Shown: positions 1 to 8,469 of the stretch, in pieces
Position numbering within the stretch: the first letter of the stretch is position 1
Layout: each line of letters begins with the position of its first letter
NCBI GenBank assembly: GCA_037367405.1
Contig: JAZKJV010010747.1
Location: 116,920 to 180,919, forward strand
Direction: 5' to 3'
DNA length: 64,000 nt
Source: Ottelia alismoides
Taxonomy: Eukaryota > Streptophyta > Magnoliopsida > Alismatales > Hydrocharitaceae
Notes under the pieces: model-generated
What the model was told of the DNA's origin: nothing
Seen by the model: only the letters and a program-made list of their open reading frames with translations
The model's database searches: none
Made by a program: the position numbers and the translations under genes

Positions 1-972
1 GTCCATTTGCGCATTCTGATGGGTTATCCGGCGGTAAGCGACCATCCAGCGATGAAAGCCGCCTTGATTGAAAAAATCAAGGCGGAGACGCCTGCTCACG
101 AGGTTCACGTCGACATCGAGACCGACATTGTCTCCCACGCCGTGCAAAAAAACCTGAAGCCCATGCCCGGCGTGAGAAACATCATCGCGGTGTCATCCGG
201 AAAAGGTGGCGTCGGCAAATCGACCACCGCCGCCAACATCGCGCTGGCCCTTAGCGCCGAGGGCGCCAAGGTCGGCGTCCTCGACGCCGACATTTACGGG
301 CCCAGCCAGCCGCTACTGTTAGGTGTCGAAGGTCGCCCGGACGTGGAGGACGGCAACAAGTTGGTGCCGATGACCGCCCACGGGCTGCAAGTCATGTCGA
401 TCGGCTTCCTGATCGACGAGGACACACCCATGGTCTGGCGCGGCCCCATGGTGACCGGCGCCTTGCAACAACTGCTACGCGACACCAAATGGCGCGACCT
501 GGACTATCTGATCATCGACCTGCCGCCCGGCACGGGTGATATTCAACTGACCCTGTCGCAACAAATTCCGGTTTCCGGGGCGCTGATTGTCACCACACCG
601 CAGGACATCGCCCTGCTCGATGCGCAAAAGGGCCTGAAAATGTTCGAAAAAGTCGGCGTCGCCGTGCTCGGCATCGTCGAAAACATGAGCATGCACGTCT
701 GTTCCAATTGCGGTCACGCCGAACCCGTGTTCGGCAGCGGCGGCGGCGAACGCATGGCCGAAAAGTACGGGGTCGAATTGTTGGGCAGCCTGCCCCTCGA
801 CATCCACATCCGCGAACACGCCGACAGCGGCCGACCGACCGTGGTTGCCGACCCGCGCGGCCCAGCAGCCGAGATCTACCGATCCGTCGCCCGCAAACTG
901 GCGGCGCGCCTGGCGCTGCGGGCCAAGGACTACAGCTCGCGCTTCCCGACCATTTCCGTGGTGAACGACTGA
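1..972 (+). CDS. apbC: Mrp/ApbC iron-sulfur cluster carrier ATPase (5' truncated)
   Basis: P-loop scaffold/carrier ATPase that delivers Fe-S clusters to cytosolic apoproteins. The deviant Walker [10 protein letters not shown] lies near residue 66, followed by a [10 protein letters not shown] switch region, DLPPGTGD, and the C-terminal CSNCG metal-binding CxxC. The reading frame is open to the first base of the window and the sequence before the P-loop is shorter than the usual N-terminal DUF59-like domain. The start is therefore probably outside the window, and the apparent TTG at position 7 is not trusted. dcd starts 1 bp after the stop, suggesting co-transcription. The family assignment is very secure. 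Confidence 0.95.
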   Translation, partial: VHLRILMGYPAVSDHPAMKAALIEKIKAETPAHEVHVDIETDIVSHAVQKNLKPMPGVRNIIAVSSGKGGVGKSTTAANIALALSAEGAKVGVLDADIYGPSQPLLLGVEGRPDVEDGNKLVPMTAHGLQVMSIGFLIDEDTPMVWRGPMVTGALQQLLRDTKWRDLDYLIIDLPPGTGDIQLTLSQQIPVSGALIVTTPQDIALLDAQKGLKMFEKVGVAVLGIVENMSMHVCSNCGHAEPVFGSGGGERMAEKYGVELLGSLPLDIHIREHADSGRPTVVADPRGPAAEIYRSVARKLAARLALRAKDYSSRFPTISVVND

Positions 973-973
973 C

Positions 974-1540
974 ATGGGCGTCAAATCCGATGCGTGGATC
1001 CGCCAGATGGCGCAGGAACACGGCATGATCGAGCCGTTCGAGCCGTGCCAGGTGCGCGAGATCAACGGCGCTCGGGTAATTTCCTTCGGCACCTCAAGCT
1101 ACGGGTACGACATTCGCTGCTCCAACGAATTTAAAATCTTCACCAACATCAATTCGGCGGTGGTCGACCCCAAGAATTTCGACGCCAACAGCTTTGTCGA
1201 TGTGCGTCAGGACGTCTGCATCATTCCGCCCAACTCGTTCGCGCTGGCGCGCACGGTCGAGTATTTCCGCATTCCGCGCGATGTGCTGACCATCTGTCTT
1301 GGCAAAAGCACCTACGCCCGCTGCGGAATCATTGTTAACGTGACGCCGCTCGAACCGGAATGGGAGGGCCATGTGACCTTGGAGTTTTCCAATACCACAC
1401 CGCTGCCGGCGCGGATCTATGCCAACGAGGGTGTCGCGCAAGTCATCTTCATTGGCGCCGACCAAGCCTGCGAGACCTCCTATCGCGACCGGGGCGGCAA
1501 GTATCAGGGACAAACCGGCGTCACGCTGCCCAAGACCTAG
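974..1540 (+). CDS. dcd: dCTP deaminase
   Basis: Converts dCTP to dUTP and ammonia, feeding dTTP synthesis. The 188-residue length matches the homotrimeric Dcd family. The sequence [13 protein letters not shown], the SSYGYDIRC segment, GKSTYARCG and the [16 protein letters not shown] core are typical, with the catalytic Glu in the last segment. The ATG directly follows the apbC stop, so translation is probably coupled. Placement of apbC before dcd is common in gammaproteobacteria. Confidence 0.97.
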   Translation: MGVKSDAWIRQMAQEHGMIEPFEPCQVREINGARVISFGTSSYGYDIRCSNEFKIFTNINSAVVDPKNFDANSFVDVRQDVCIIPPNSFALARTVEYFRIPRDVLTICLGKSTYARCGIIVNVTPLEPEWEGHVTLEFSNTTPLPARIYANEGVAQVIFIGADQACETSYRDRGGKYQGQTGVTLPKT

Positions 1541-1554
1541 CGAATGCCGGCGCG

Positions 1555-2583
1555 ATGAAAGACCCGGTCGATCACTACCTTTCGCCCTTTTGTGAGGATA
1601 CCAAGCACCTCTGCCGCAACCTGAGCCTGATCCTGACCGCGCAGCGCGATCATCGGTCGCTGACCGACTGCGTCGGCACCTTCCTCACTAACTTGCGACT
1701 CTGCCAGACCGTCTCGATTTTCGAGCCGCTGTTTACCGAATCCGTTGAATCGGAGTCGCAGCGCCGCCTGAGTCGCGTCTACGCCGAACATAGCGAGCGC
1801 ACCCTGCTCGCCGCCGAGGAACCCGGACTCGCGCAATGTCTCTCCAAAGGACTGCCGGTGGAACTCGCCGTTCCCCAAGGATTGCGCTACGTGCAACCGA
1901 TATTGATCGGGTCGCGGATCAATCAACTGGTCATGCTCGACGGCTTCGATGCGAACCAGGAGAACCGCGAGTTCATCGCCGACCTGGCCGATTTGGTCGG
2001 CAACCTCAACGTGCTGCATCAGCGTAGCGAGCGCGATGGATTGACCAACCTGCTGAACCGTCAGGTTTTTGATCGCGAACTGAGCGCGCTGCTGGGCGAA
2101 ATCACCCACCCAAACCGCAGGGACCGGGCCACCGGCGTCGGTCACTTTCTCGGCTTGGTCGATGTCGACCACTTCAAGCGCATCAACGACCAGCACGGTC
2201 ACATTTATGGCGACGAAGTGTTGTTGAGCCTCGCGCAATTGATGCAGCGCAGCTTCCGGACCCGCGACAGGCTTTTCCGCTACGGTGGTGAAGAGTTCGC
2301 GATCCTGCTCAATGATTTGACCGAGCCGCAAGCCAATGGCGCTTTCGACCGACTGCGCCAGGCCGTCATGGCCAACCTGTTCCCGCAGATCGGCGGCGTG
2401 ACGGTCAGCATCGGGTTCGTCCGGCTGGAACCCAGCCCGCCCAGCCGGCTGATCGAACGCGCCGATAAGGCCCTTTATTTCGCCAAGAATCACGGTCGCA
2501 ATCGAGTCGAGAGCTACGCGTCCCTGCTCATCGCCGGACACCTCAGCGAACCGCCGGTCGCCTCCGATATTGAATTGTTCTAA
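1555..2583 (+). CDS. GGDEF diguanylate cyclase with N-terminal GAF-like sensor
   Basis: Predicted cyclic-di-GMP synthase. The C-terminal half carries RYGGEEF (active-site variant GGEEF). An RxxD inhibitory site (RTRD) lies exactly five residues upstream, so product feedback inhibition is likely. [12 protein letters not shown] begins the domain and [13 protein letters not shown] is the metal/nucleotide-binding stretch. Residues about 20-165 look like a GAF-type sensor, with no membrane segment. I chose the ATG at 1555 because upstream codons in the open frame lie inside dcd; this gives 342 residues. There is no SD strong enough to settle the start. Confidence 0.9.
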   Translation: MKDPVDHYLSPFCEDTKHLCRNLSLILTAQRDHRSLTDCVGTFLTNLRLCQTVSIFEPLFTESVESESQRRLSRVYAEHSERTLLAAEEPGLAQCLSKGLPVELAVPQGLRYVQPILIGSRINQLVMLDGFDANQENREFIADLADLVGNLNVLHQRSERDGLTNLLNRQVFDRELSALLGEITHPNRRDRATGVGHFLGLVDVDHFKRINDQHGHIYGDEVLLSLAQLMQRSFRTRDRLFRYGGEEFAILLNDLTEPQANGAFDRLRQAVMANLFPQIGGVTVSIGFVRLEPSPPSRLIERADKALYFAKNHGRNRVESYASLLIAGHLSEPPVASDIELF

Positions 2584-2602
2584 AAAGTCGCTAAAAGCCA
2601 AG

Positions 2603-3889
2603 ATGTCCAACATCGACTCCGCCACCTTGTTTGCCGAAGCCAGCCGCTATATCCCCGGCGGCGTCAATTCGCCGGTTCGCGCTTTTCGCGGCGTCGGCGG
2701 CACGCCGGTTTTTGTTGAGCGCGCCTCAGGGCCCTATTTCTGGTCCGCGGACGGCCGCCAATACATCGACTATGTCGGCTCCTGGGGCCCCATGGTTCTC
2801 GGGCATGCCCATCCCGAGGTTCTGCAAGCCGTGCATGCCGCCGTCGACCGCGGACTGAGCTACGGCGCGCCAACCGCCAGCGAAACCGAATTGGCAAAAA
2901 AGGTCTGCCAGCTCATGCCCGCCCTGGAGCAGGTCCGTTTCGTCAGCTCCGGCACCGAGGCCACCATGACCGCCGTCCGTCTCGCGCGGGGCTTCACCGG
3001 TCGGGACTTGATCGTCAAGTTCGAAGGCTGTTATCACGGCCATTCCGATTCCTTGCTGGTCAAGGCTGGCTCCGGCGCGCTGACCCTGGGTATTCCCAGC
3101 TCGCCCGGCGTGCCCGCGGCCCTGGCCGCGCACACGCTGACCTTGAACTACAACGACGTCGATCAAGTTCGCGACGTCTTGCAGTCGCGCGGCGAATCCA
3201 TTGCCTGCGTCATCGTCGAGCCGGTGGCCGGCAATATGAACTGCGTCCCGCCACGCCCCGGTTTTCTCGACGCGCTGCGCGCCGGCTGCGACGCCGCCGG
3301 CAGCGTGCTGATCTTCGACGAAGTCATGACCGGCTTCCGCGTTGGCCTGGGTGGCGCGCAGGCGCGTTATGGCATCCGGCCGGACCTGACCACGCTCGGC
3401 AAGGTCATCGGCGGCGGCATGCCGGTCGGCGCCATCGGTGGCCGTCGCGACATCATGGAGAAGCTGGCACCGACCGGGCCGGTGTATCAGGCCGGCACCT
3501 TGTCCGGCAACCCGGTCGCCATGGCCGCTGGCCTCAAAACCCTGGAACTGATCGCCACGCCCGGCTTTTTTGACACGCTGAGCGCGGCGACCCAGCAACT
3601 CACCGACGGCTTGCGGGCGCGCGCCGAAAGGCACGGCATCCCATTCGCCACCAACTGCGTCGGCGGTATGTTCGGCCTGTTTTTCACCGCCACCGATCCA
3701 GTCGCCAGCTTCGCCGATGTCATGGGCTGCGACGTGGACCGCTTCAAGCGCTTCTTCCACGCCATGCTGGACGAAGGCGTGTACCTCGCACCGTCCGCCT
3801 ATGAAGCCGGCTTCGTTTCGGCGGCTCACGATGCCGACATCATCGCCGCCACGCTGGATGCCGCCGACCGGGTATTTGCCCGCCTCTAG
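2603..3889 (+). CDS. hemL: Glutamate-1-semialdehyde 2,1-aminomutase
   Basis: PLP enzyme of the C5 tetrapyrrole route that makes 5-aminolevulinate. [15 protein letters not shown] is at the N-terminus, FDEVMTGFR binds the cofactor, and [14 protein letters not shown] carries the PLP lysine. The ATG at 2603 gives 428 residues, close to the usual 426-430. An in-frame TTG at 2570 would overlap the preceding gene and adds a non-conserved extension. Confidence 0.97.
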   Translation: MSNIDSATLFAEASRYIPGGVNSPVRAFRGVGGTPVFVERASGPYFWSADGRQYIDYVGSWGPMVLGHAHPEVLQAVHAAVDRGLSYGAPTASETELAKKVCQLMPALEQVRFVSSGTEATMTAVRLARGFTGRDLIVKFEGCYHGHSDSLLVKAGSGALTLGIPSSPGVPAALAAHTLTLNYNDVDQVRDVLQSRGESIACVIVEPVAGNMNCVPPRPGFLDALRAGCDAAGSVLIFDEVMTGFRVGLGGAQARYGIRPDLTTLGKVIGGGMPVGAIGGRRDIMEKLAPTGPVYQAGTLSGNPVAMAAGLKTLELIATPGFFDTLSAATQQLTDGLRARAERHGIPFATNCVGGMFGLFFTATDPVASFADVMGCDVDRFKRFFHAMLDEGVYLAPSAYEAGFVSAAHDADIIAATLDAADRVFARL

Positions 3890-3939
3890 GCCAGCCGGCC
3901 AAACGCCCGCGGTCGCGGCCTCGCTTTCGGAGCGAAGGC

Positions 3940-5385
3940 ATGTTTGTCACGACGCCGTCCCTGGACGCGAGCGGCTGGCCGATTTTCCTTATCGGTCTCC
4001 TAGCCTTGCTGCTAGGTTGCGTCCTCGGCTATTGGCTGCGCGGTCGCGCCGTCGCCGCCCTCGGCCACGACAATGAGCGGCTGCGTCACGAGCTGAACGA
4101 ACGCCAGGCCGAGCTGGCCAGCCTGCAAACCCGCGTCGCGGTGGCCGAGGAACGGATCAGCCGGCTGCCGGCGCTGACCGAGGCCTTGGAATCCCGCGAA
4201 CAGGAGTTGGACGATTTCCGCGAGGAATGCGCGGCTCTGCGCGCGCGGCTGGACAGCGAACGCCGTGGCAGCGAGGAAAAACTGGCCTTGCTGCAAAACG
4301 CCGAAGCCCAGATCTTCGCCCAGTTCGAGTCGCTCGCGCAGCGCATCCTCGACGAGAAAACCCAAAAGTTCACCGAACAAAACCGCGTCCAGTTGGACGG
4401 GGTGCTCACCCCATTCCGTGAACAGCTTGGCGACTTCCGCAAGAAGGTCGACGACATTCAACTGCACGATGCCAAGGATCGCGCCTCGTTGCGCCAGGAA
4501 ATCGAGAATTTGCGCCAGCAGACGGCGCGGATCAATCAGGAGGCCATCAACCTGACCCGCGCCCTAAAGGGCGACAAAAAGCTTCAGGGGACCTGGGGCG
4601 AACTGCTGCTGGAGCGAATCCTTGAGCAGTCGGGATTGCGCAAAGGCCATGAATACGAAACCCAGGGCAGCTTTCGCGATGCGGAACAGCGGCTGCTGCG
4701 CCCCGATGTCGTCGTGCGCCTACCGGAAGGCAAGGATGTCGTGATCGACTCGAAAGTCTCGTTGCTGGCTTACGAGCGCTACTGCACGCTGGACGAGGGC
4801 CCCGAAAGGGAGGCTGCGCTGCGCGAACATGTCCAAGCGGTGCGCAACCACGTCAAGGGGCTGGCGCGAAAGGACTATTCCGGTCTCAAGGGACTGCGCT
4901 CACTGGACTTCATCCTGTTGTTCATGCCGATCGAGGCAGCCTTTGTGCTGGCCTTCCAAGCGGACGAACTCCTTTTCAACGACGCCTTCGAGCAGCATAT
5001 CGTCATTGTCACCCCGACCACTTTGCTGGCGACCCTGCGGACCATTGAAAACATCTGGCGCTATGAACGCCGCAACGAAAACGCCAAGGCCATCGCCGAC
5101 AAGGCCAGTTCGGTTTACGAAAAACTGCGTGGCTTCGTCGACGACCTGGAAAGGGTCGGTAGCCAACTCAGTGGCGCCAGCCGCGCCTACGAGGATGCCA
5201 TGAACAAGTTGGCGCGCGGCAAGGGCAACTTAATTCGGCAAGCGGAGAGTTTTGTCGAACTGGGCGCCAAGGTCAGCAAGCGCCTACCGAAGAGCATATT
5301 GGAGCGGGCGGAGTTGGATGAATCCGGCCCGGCTCGAGGTTTGCCGGATACCGATGAACTCACCGATGATGATCACCCACGCTGA
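3940..5385 (+). CDS. rmuC: DNA recombination protein RmuC
   Basis: RmuC-family protein, implicated in limiting inversions and recombination at inverted repeats. It has one N-terminal membrane helix (about residues 10-32), a long coiled coil (about 40-205), then the conserved nuclease-like domain with GTWGELLLERILEQSGL, RPDVVVRLPEGKDVVIDSKVS and FILLFMPIEAAF. VIDSKVS fits a PD-(D/E)xK-like core. The start is supported by GGAG about 10 nt before the ATG. At 481 residues it is a normal length. Confidence 0.95.
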   Translation: MFVTTPSLDASGWPIFLIGLLALLLGCVLGYWLRGRAVAALGHDNERLRHELNERQAELASLQTRVAVAEERISRLPALTEALESREQELDDFREECAALRARLDSERRGSEEKLALLQNAEAQIFAQFESLAQRILDEKTQKFTEQNRVQLDGVLTPFREQLGDFRKKVDDIQLHDAKDRASLRQEIENLRQQTARINQEAINLTRALKGDKKLQGTWGELLLERILEQSGLRKGHEYETQGSFRDAEQRLLRPDVVVRLPEGKDVVIDSKVSLLAYERYCTLDEGPEREAALREHVQAVRNHVKGLARKDYSGLKGLRSLDFILLFMPIEAAFVLAFQADELLFNDAFEQHIVIVTPTTLLATLRTIENIWRYERRNENAKAIADKASSVYEKLRGFVDDLERVGSQLSGASRAYEDAMNKLARGKGNLIRQAESFVELGAKVSKRLPKSILERAELDESGPARGLPDTDELTDDDHPR

Positions 5386-5509
5386 GCGCGAGCCAGTTGA
5401 ATGGCGATCGCCGATCGGGGTTCTCACCATGGGTTAAATCATCGTCCCATCGACGCGAACCGTGCCTGGCGTCAGCGATAAGCCGCGGCAACTTTTGAGG
5501 AACCCCGAT

Positions 5510-6109
5510 TTGAAGAACATCTGTGTATTCTGTGGATCGCAGCCCGGCGCGCGGTCGGATTATCGCGATGCCGCGGAAAGCCTGGGCCGACTGCTGGCCG
5601 AAAGACAACTCGGCCTCGTCTATGGCGGGGGCAATATCGGCCTCATGGGGATCGTCGCCGACAGTTGCCTGTCTGGAGGCGGCCAAGTAGTCGGCGTGAT
5701 CCCAAAAGCCTTGGTTGGCCGAGAAGTCGCTGGCCGCTCGGTTGAGCATCCGGGACTGAGCCGGCTGGAGATTGTCGACTCCATGCATATCCGCAAGGCA
5801 CGCATGGCCGAGTTGGCCGATGGGTTTATCGCGCTGCCGGGCGGCTTTGGAACCTTCGAGGAATTGTTCGAAATCCTGACATGGGCGCAACTCGGCTTTC
5901 ATCACAAGCCCATTGGAATTCTGAACGTCGCCGGCTATTTCGACCCGTTGCTGACGCAATGCGACCAGGCAGTGTTCGAAGGCTTTCTGCGCTTGGAGAA
6001 CCGCCAGTTGCTGCTGGCTGAAAACGAGGCTCGGGCGTTGTTGGCGGCGCTTATCGCCTTTCGGCCGGTTGCCGGGGAAGCCTGGATTCAGACGAAGCAG
6101 GATCTGTGA
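5510..6109 (+). CDS. LOG family protein (TIGR00730 Rossmann fold)
   Basis: Lysine-decarboxylase-like/LOG family. Characterised members cleave ribose 5-phosphate from N6-modified AMP. VCFGSQPG-type N-terminus, LVYGGGNIGLMG and the signature LPGGFGTFEE are all present. I prefer the TTG at 5510 because GAGGA sits 8 nt upstream and the protein then starts directly at the conserved beta strand. An in-frame GTG at 5462 would add 16 non-conserved residues. The substrate in this organism is unknown. Confidence 0.9.
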   Translation: MKNICVFCGSQPGARSDYRDAAESLGRLLAERQLGLVYGGGNIGLMGIVADSCLSGGGQVVGVIPKALVGREVAGRSVEHPGLSRLEIVDSMHIRKARMAELADGFIALPGGFGTFEELFEILTWAQLGFHHKPIGILNVAGYFDPLLTQCDQAVFEGFLRLENRQLLLAENEARALLAALIAFRPVAGEAWIQTKQDL

Positions 6110-6309
6110 GCGCGCGGCGCCGATCGTTAACCCGCCCCCCCGATAACAACAGACCCCGCCGAAAGCACCGAGACGCGCGGTCAAACTGATCCGACCACGG
6201 TCGGCGGCGTGACCGCAGCCCCAGCGGGCCACCTCTCTTCTTGTCAAAATCGCTTACACCTCGCGAAAAAATCAAATAAATGATGATATAAATCAGGCAT
6301 TTCCATGGT

Positions 6310-6325
6310 TGGCATTGGTATTGCT
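6310..6325 (+). promoter_or_regulatory. Sigma-54 (-24/-12) promoter of the PEP-CTERM gene
   Basis: The site reads TGGCA-N6-TTGCT with GG at 6311-6312 and GC at 6323-6324, the exact spacing of the RpoN consensus. It lies in an AT-rich stretch (about 6240-6330) that stands out from the GC-rich surroundings. The predicted transcription start is near 6336, giving a leader of about 110 nt before the ATG at 6445. PEP-CTERM genes are commonly under sigma-54 and the PrsK/PrsR pair, which fits. Confidence 0.75.
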
Positions 6326-6444
6326 TAAGACGCATAGTCCGCCGCTGACGGCTCCCATGAATGCTTCATAACCCGTCCGGCCGACTCACTGAAATTGATT
6401 CTCGATCGGTTTTTAGCCAACCACCCTGGAGGGGGAAGCAATAC

Positions 6445-8025
6445 ATGCATCAACATACCTCACGCGCGCCAGCTGAGGTCCGAATCTCCCGGCACCTGGC
6501 GTTTTCGCTGCTCATCGCCGCCGGATTGAATGCCGCGTCGTCCCGTACCGCAACTGCCGGGGCCGTGATCTATGACAACGCCGATCCGGCCTTGCGTACC
6601 GTCGCGCTGGGCGTCAATGACCTAGGCCATTTGAATTACTCCGACACCAACGGCGTCACCGGGCTAGCCGCGCGCTTTCCGGATGGCAACTATTTTGACG
6701 CCATCTCGCCGGGTTGCCTATGCGAGGGCTGGGGCCTAGCGGTGACTCATAACGGTATCCGCGTATCCGGCTTCGCCAACGAAAGCACCGGCTTGGGCGG
6801 ACTCACCGGCGGCACCTTCGGATCAACACTCACCACGGCAACATCGGTGGTCAGCTTGTCCGACGCGCCGGTACGCATCTCGCATTCCTACGGCGTTTCG
6901 CTGGCGCCCGGCGTGTTTCAGAGCAACATCACCATCACCAACCTGAGCGACACCGAGATCAACGATGTCGTCTACCGACGCGTCATGGACTGGGATGTGC
7001 CACCGACCGCGTTTAGCGAGTATGTGACTCACCAGGGCGTTGCGGCCAATCTCGAAGCTCGCGGCGGAAACGTCCGCTTCGCCAGCGACGACGGTTTCGC
7101 CAGCGCGGACCCGCGCAGCGGACAATCGAGCATCAACAGTTCATCGGTCAATGTTGACTTCACCGACCTTGGCCCGAACGATCATGGCTCACTGTTCGAT
7201 TTTGCCTTCGGCAACCTGGCCGCGGGCGGATCGCGCAGCTTCAACATCTTTTACGGTGCCGCGCCTAACCAAGCTGCCGCCGACCGAGCGATCCAGATTT
7301 TGAAACCCAACCTTTGGTCTCTTGGCCAATCCACACTGGGTCTTTCTGGCGGCGGTGGCGGAGGAGGCTGCGAACCGGAATGCCCCAGCGTGGCGGCAGC
7401 GGTCGCGGAATTTCCGCCACCGATCATCGGCGGACCCACCGAGGCACCGACCGATGTCATTCCACCCGAAGCCGTTGGGCTGCCGTCTCCTAATAACGAT
7501 GGTTTTACCTTCATCTTTGCCTTTGGCGGAGTCGGCGGCGCTGAGCCGGGCGCTTCGCCGGATAATCCGGTCCTGCCATTCGTGCCAGCCCCCGGCCAGT
7601 TCGCGTTTCCGGCGCCGACGCCGCGTCGCTGGTATGACCCGCCCTACGCCGAAGGTTTTGAGTACAGCCTGGGCGACGGTGAATTTTTGGCCGTGGCGAT
7701 TCCCGAGGGATACGGCTCGCTGACCCTGCACGTCGGTAGCTTTACCGCCAAGCTGGACCCGCTGCGCGAGTACAACTTTCTCACCGACTTTGGCTTGGAT
7801 GATGTGACCAGCTTCCGCATCCTGGGTATCGCGCCATACCTGGATATGGCAAGCCCAACCTTTGCCACCGCGTTTCCGACCTTCCTGGATTTTGTGACGA
7901 ATGGCGAATTGCGCATGAAGGCTGTCGAAGTCGCAGCGGTGCCCGTTCCAGCGGCGTTACCTCTGCTCGCTAGCGGCCTAACCTTCATTGTTGGCTGGCG
8001 ACGCCGCCGCGCCGCTCGCGCCTAG
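6445..8025 (+). CDS. VPxPA-type PEP-CTERM sorting domain protein
   Basis: Predicted exported protein anchored or processed by an exosortase. After an N-terminal signal segment (about residues 17-40) comes a long Gly/Asn/Thr-rich beta-type exoprotein region. A Gly7 run followed by a CEPEC pair lies near the middle, then a Pro-rich linker. The C-terminus is VPVPAALPLLASGL, a hydrophobic helix and WRRRRAARA, which is the PEP-CTERM layout. The ATG at 6445 is preferred over 6361 because GGAGGGGGA ends 8 nt upstream of it. The function of the exposed region is unknown. No exosortase gene is in the window. Confidence 0.85.
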   Translation: MHQHTSRAPAEVRISRHLAFSLLIAAGLNAASSRTATAGAVIYDNADPALRTVALGVNDLGHLNYSDTNGVTGLAARFPDGNYFDAISPGCLCEGWGLAVTHNGIRVSGFANESTGLGGLTGGTFGSTLTTATSVVSLSDAPVRISHSYGVSLAPGVFQSNITITNLSDTEINDVVYRRVMDWDVPPTAFSEYVTHQGVAANLEARGGNVRFASDDGFASADPRSGQSSINSSSVNVDFTDLGPNDHGSLFDFAFGNLAAGGSRSFNIFYGAAPNQAAADRAIQILKPNLWSLGQSTLGLSGGGGGGGCEPECPSVAAAVAEFPPPIIGGPTEAPTDVIPPEAVGLPSPNNDGFTFIFAFGGVGGAEPGASPDNPVLPFVPAPGQFAFPAPTPRRWYDPPYAEGFEYSLGDGEFLAVAIPEGYGSLTLHVGSFTAKLDPLREYNFLTDFGLDDVTSFRILGIAPYLDMASPTFATAFPTFLDFVTNGELRMKAVEVAAVPVPAALPLLASGLTFIVGWRRRRAARA

Positions 8026-8032
8026 CTTGCGC

Positions 8033-8063
8033 CCAACCCACCGGCAGCCAGCCGGTGGGTTGG
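8033..8063 (+). terminator. 13-bp hairpin after the PEP-CTERM gene
   Basis: A perfect inverted repeat with stem CCAACCCACCGGC and a 5-nt loop begins 8 nt after the stop codon. There is no T-run behind it, so it may be an mRNA 3' end stabiliser or a weak terminator rather than a classical one. Confidence 0.55.
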
Positions 8064-8225
8064 CTTGATCGTGCCGGTGACACGGTCGCTCGCGGCAGAA
8101 CGATGCCGGGAGTGACCGTGGCGCGGCGCAATCGCCCTCTCTTGGCGCAATCTGCACCGTGATTTTGCGGCCCAACTAGATCGTTCAATGCATTCAGCGC
8201 CGGACGGTGACGTCTAAGTCATTGA

Positions 8226-8271
8226 TATAATAGCGACTTACTCAGCACAAAGCATTGGCACACTTTGCGCT
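8226..8271 (+). promoter_or_regulatory. Candidate promoters: TATAAT box and second sigma-54-like site
   Basis: A perfect TATAAT lies at 8226-8231, flanked by the inverted pair AAGTC / GACTT, without a good -35. At 8256-8271, TGGCACA is followed by GC at the correct -12 distance (8269-8270), although the two bases before it are not TT. This makes a weaker RpoN site than the one at 6310. Either could drive the terminated transcript described next or the porin gene. Confidence 0.4.
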
Positions 8272-8281
8272 TATCTGAAGT

Positions 8282-8386
8282 TGACATAGCACACTCTCTC
8301 TTCGCGCGTCGCTGCTGACACGCGGAGTCAGGACAAAGGCGTCCTGCGGTGCGCGCGTAGCGCGTCCCGCACGGCGCCTTTTTTTT
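8282..8386 (+). ncRNA. Candidate small RNA or attenuated leader upstream of the porin
   Basis: The interval runs from the start predicted for the sigma-54-like site at 8256 to the end of a strong intrinsic terminator at 8386, about 105 nt with no convincing reading frame. The terminator lies 80 bp before the porin start, so this could be an independent small RNA or a leader controlling the porin. No known RNA family was recognised. Confidence 0.35.
8335..8386 (+). terminator. Strong rho-independent terminator
   Basis: AAAGGCG pairs with CGCCTTT around an inner GC-rich double stem (GCGG/CCGC and CGCGC/GCGCG), and eight T residues follow at 8379-8386. It is the clearest intrinsic terminator in the window. 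Because it sits well past the PEP-CTERM stop and just before the next gene, it implies a transcript ending here. Confidence 0.75.
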
Positions 8387-8469
8387 GTGCCTGAGAAGCA
8401 GCTAGCCTAGCGGTTGCCTGGCGAAAATCCGCCTAGCGATCGGCGTGACCACCACCGAGAAATTCGACC

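Noticed and set aside
1360..1554. 65-codon N-terminal extension of the GGDEF protein
   Set aside because: It lies inside dcd in another frame and has no conserved residues; the ATG at 1555 just after dcd is a better start.
2726..3829. Long minus-strand frame opposite hemL (367 codons), and similar frames opposite the GGDEF gene, glnD and edd
   Set aside because: These are antisense shadows of highly conserved genes in a GC-rich genome, with no recognisable domains or ribosome binding sites.
6361..6444. Upstream ATG for the PEP-CTERM gene
   Set aside because: No SD and no signal-peptide character; the ATG at 6445 has a strong SD with 8-nt spacing.
8203..8231. Full sigma-70 promoter with TATAAT at 8226
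   Set aside because: No -35 element at 16-18 bp; it is kept only as a possible extended or activator-dependent site.
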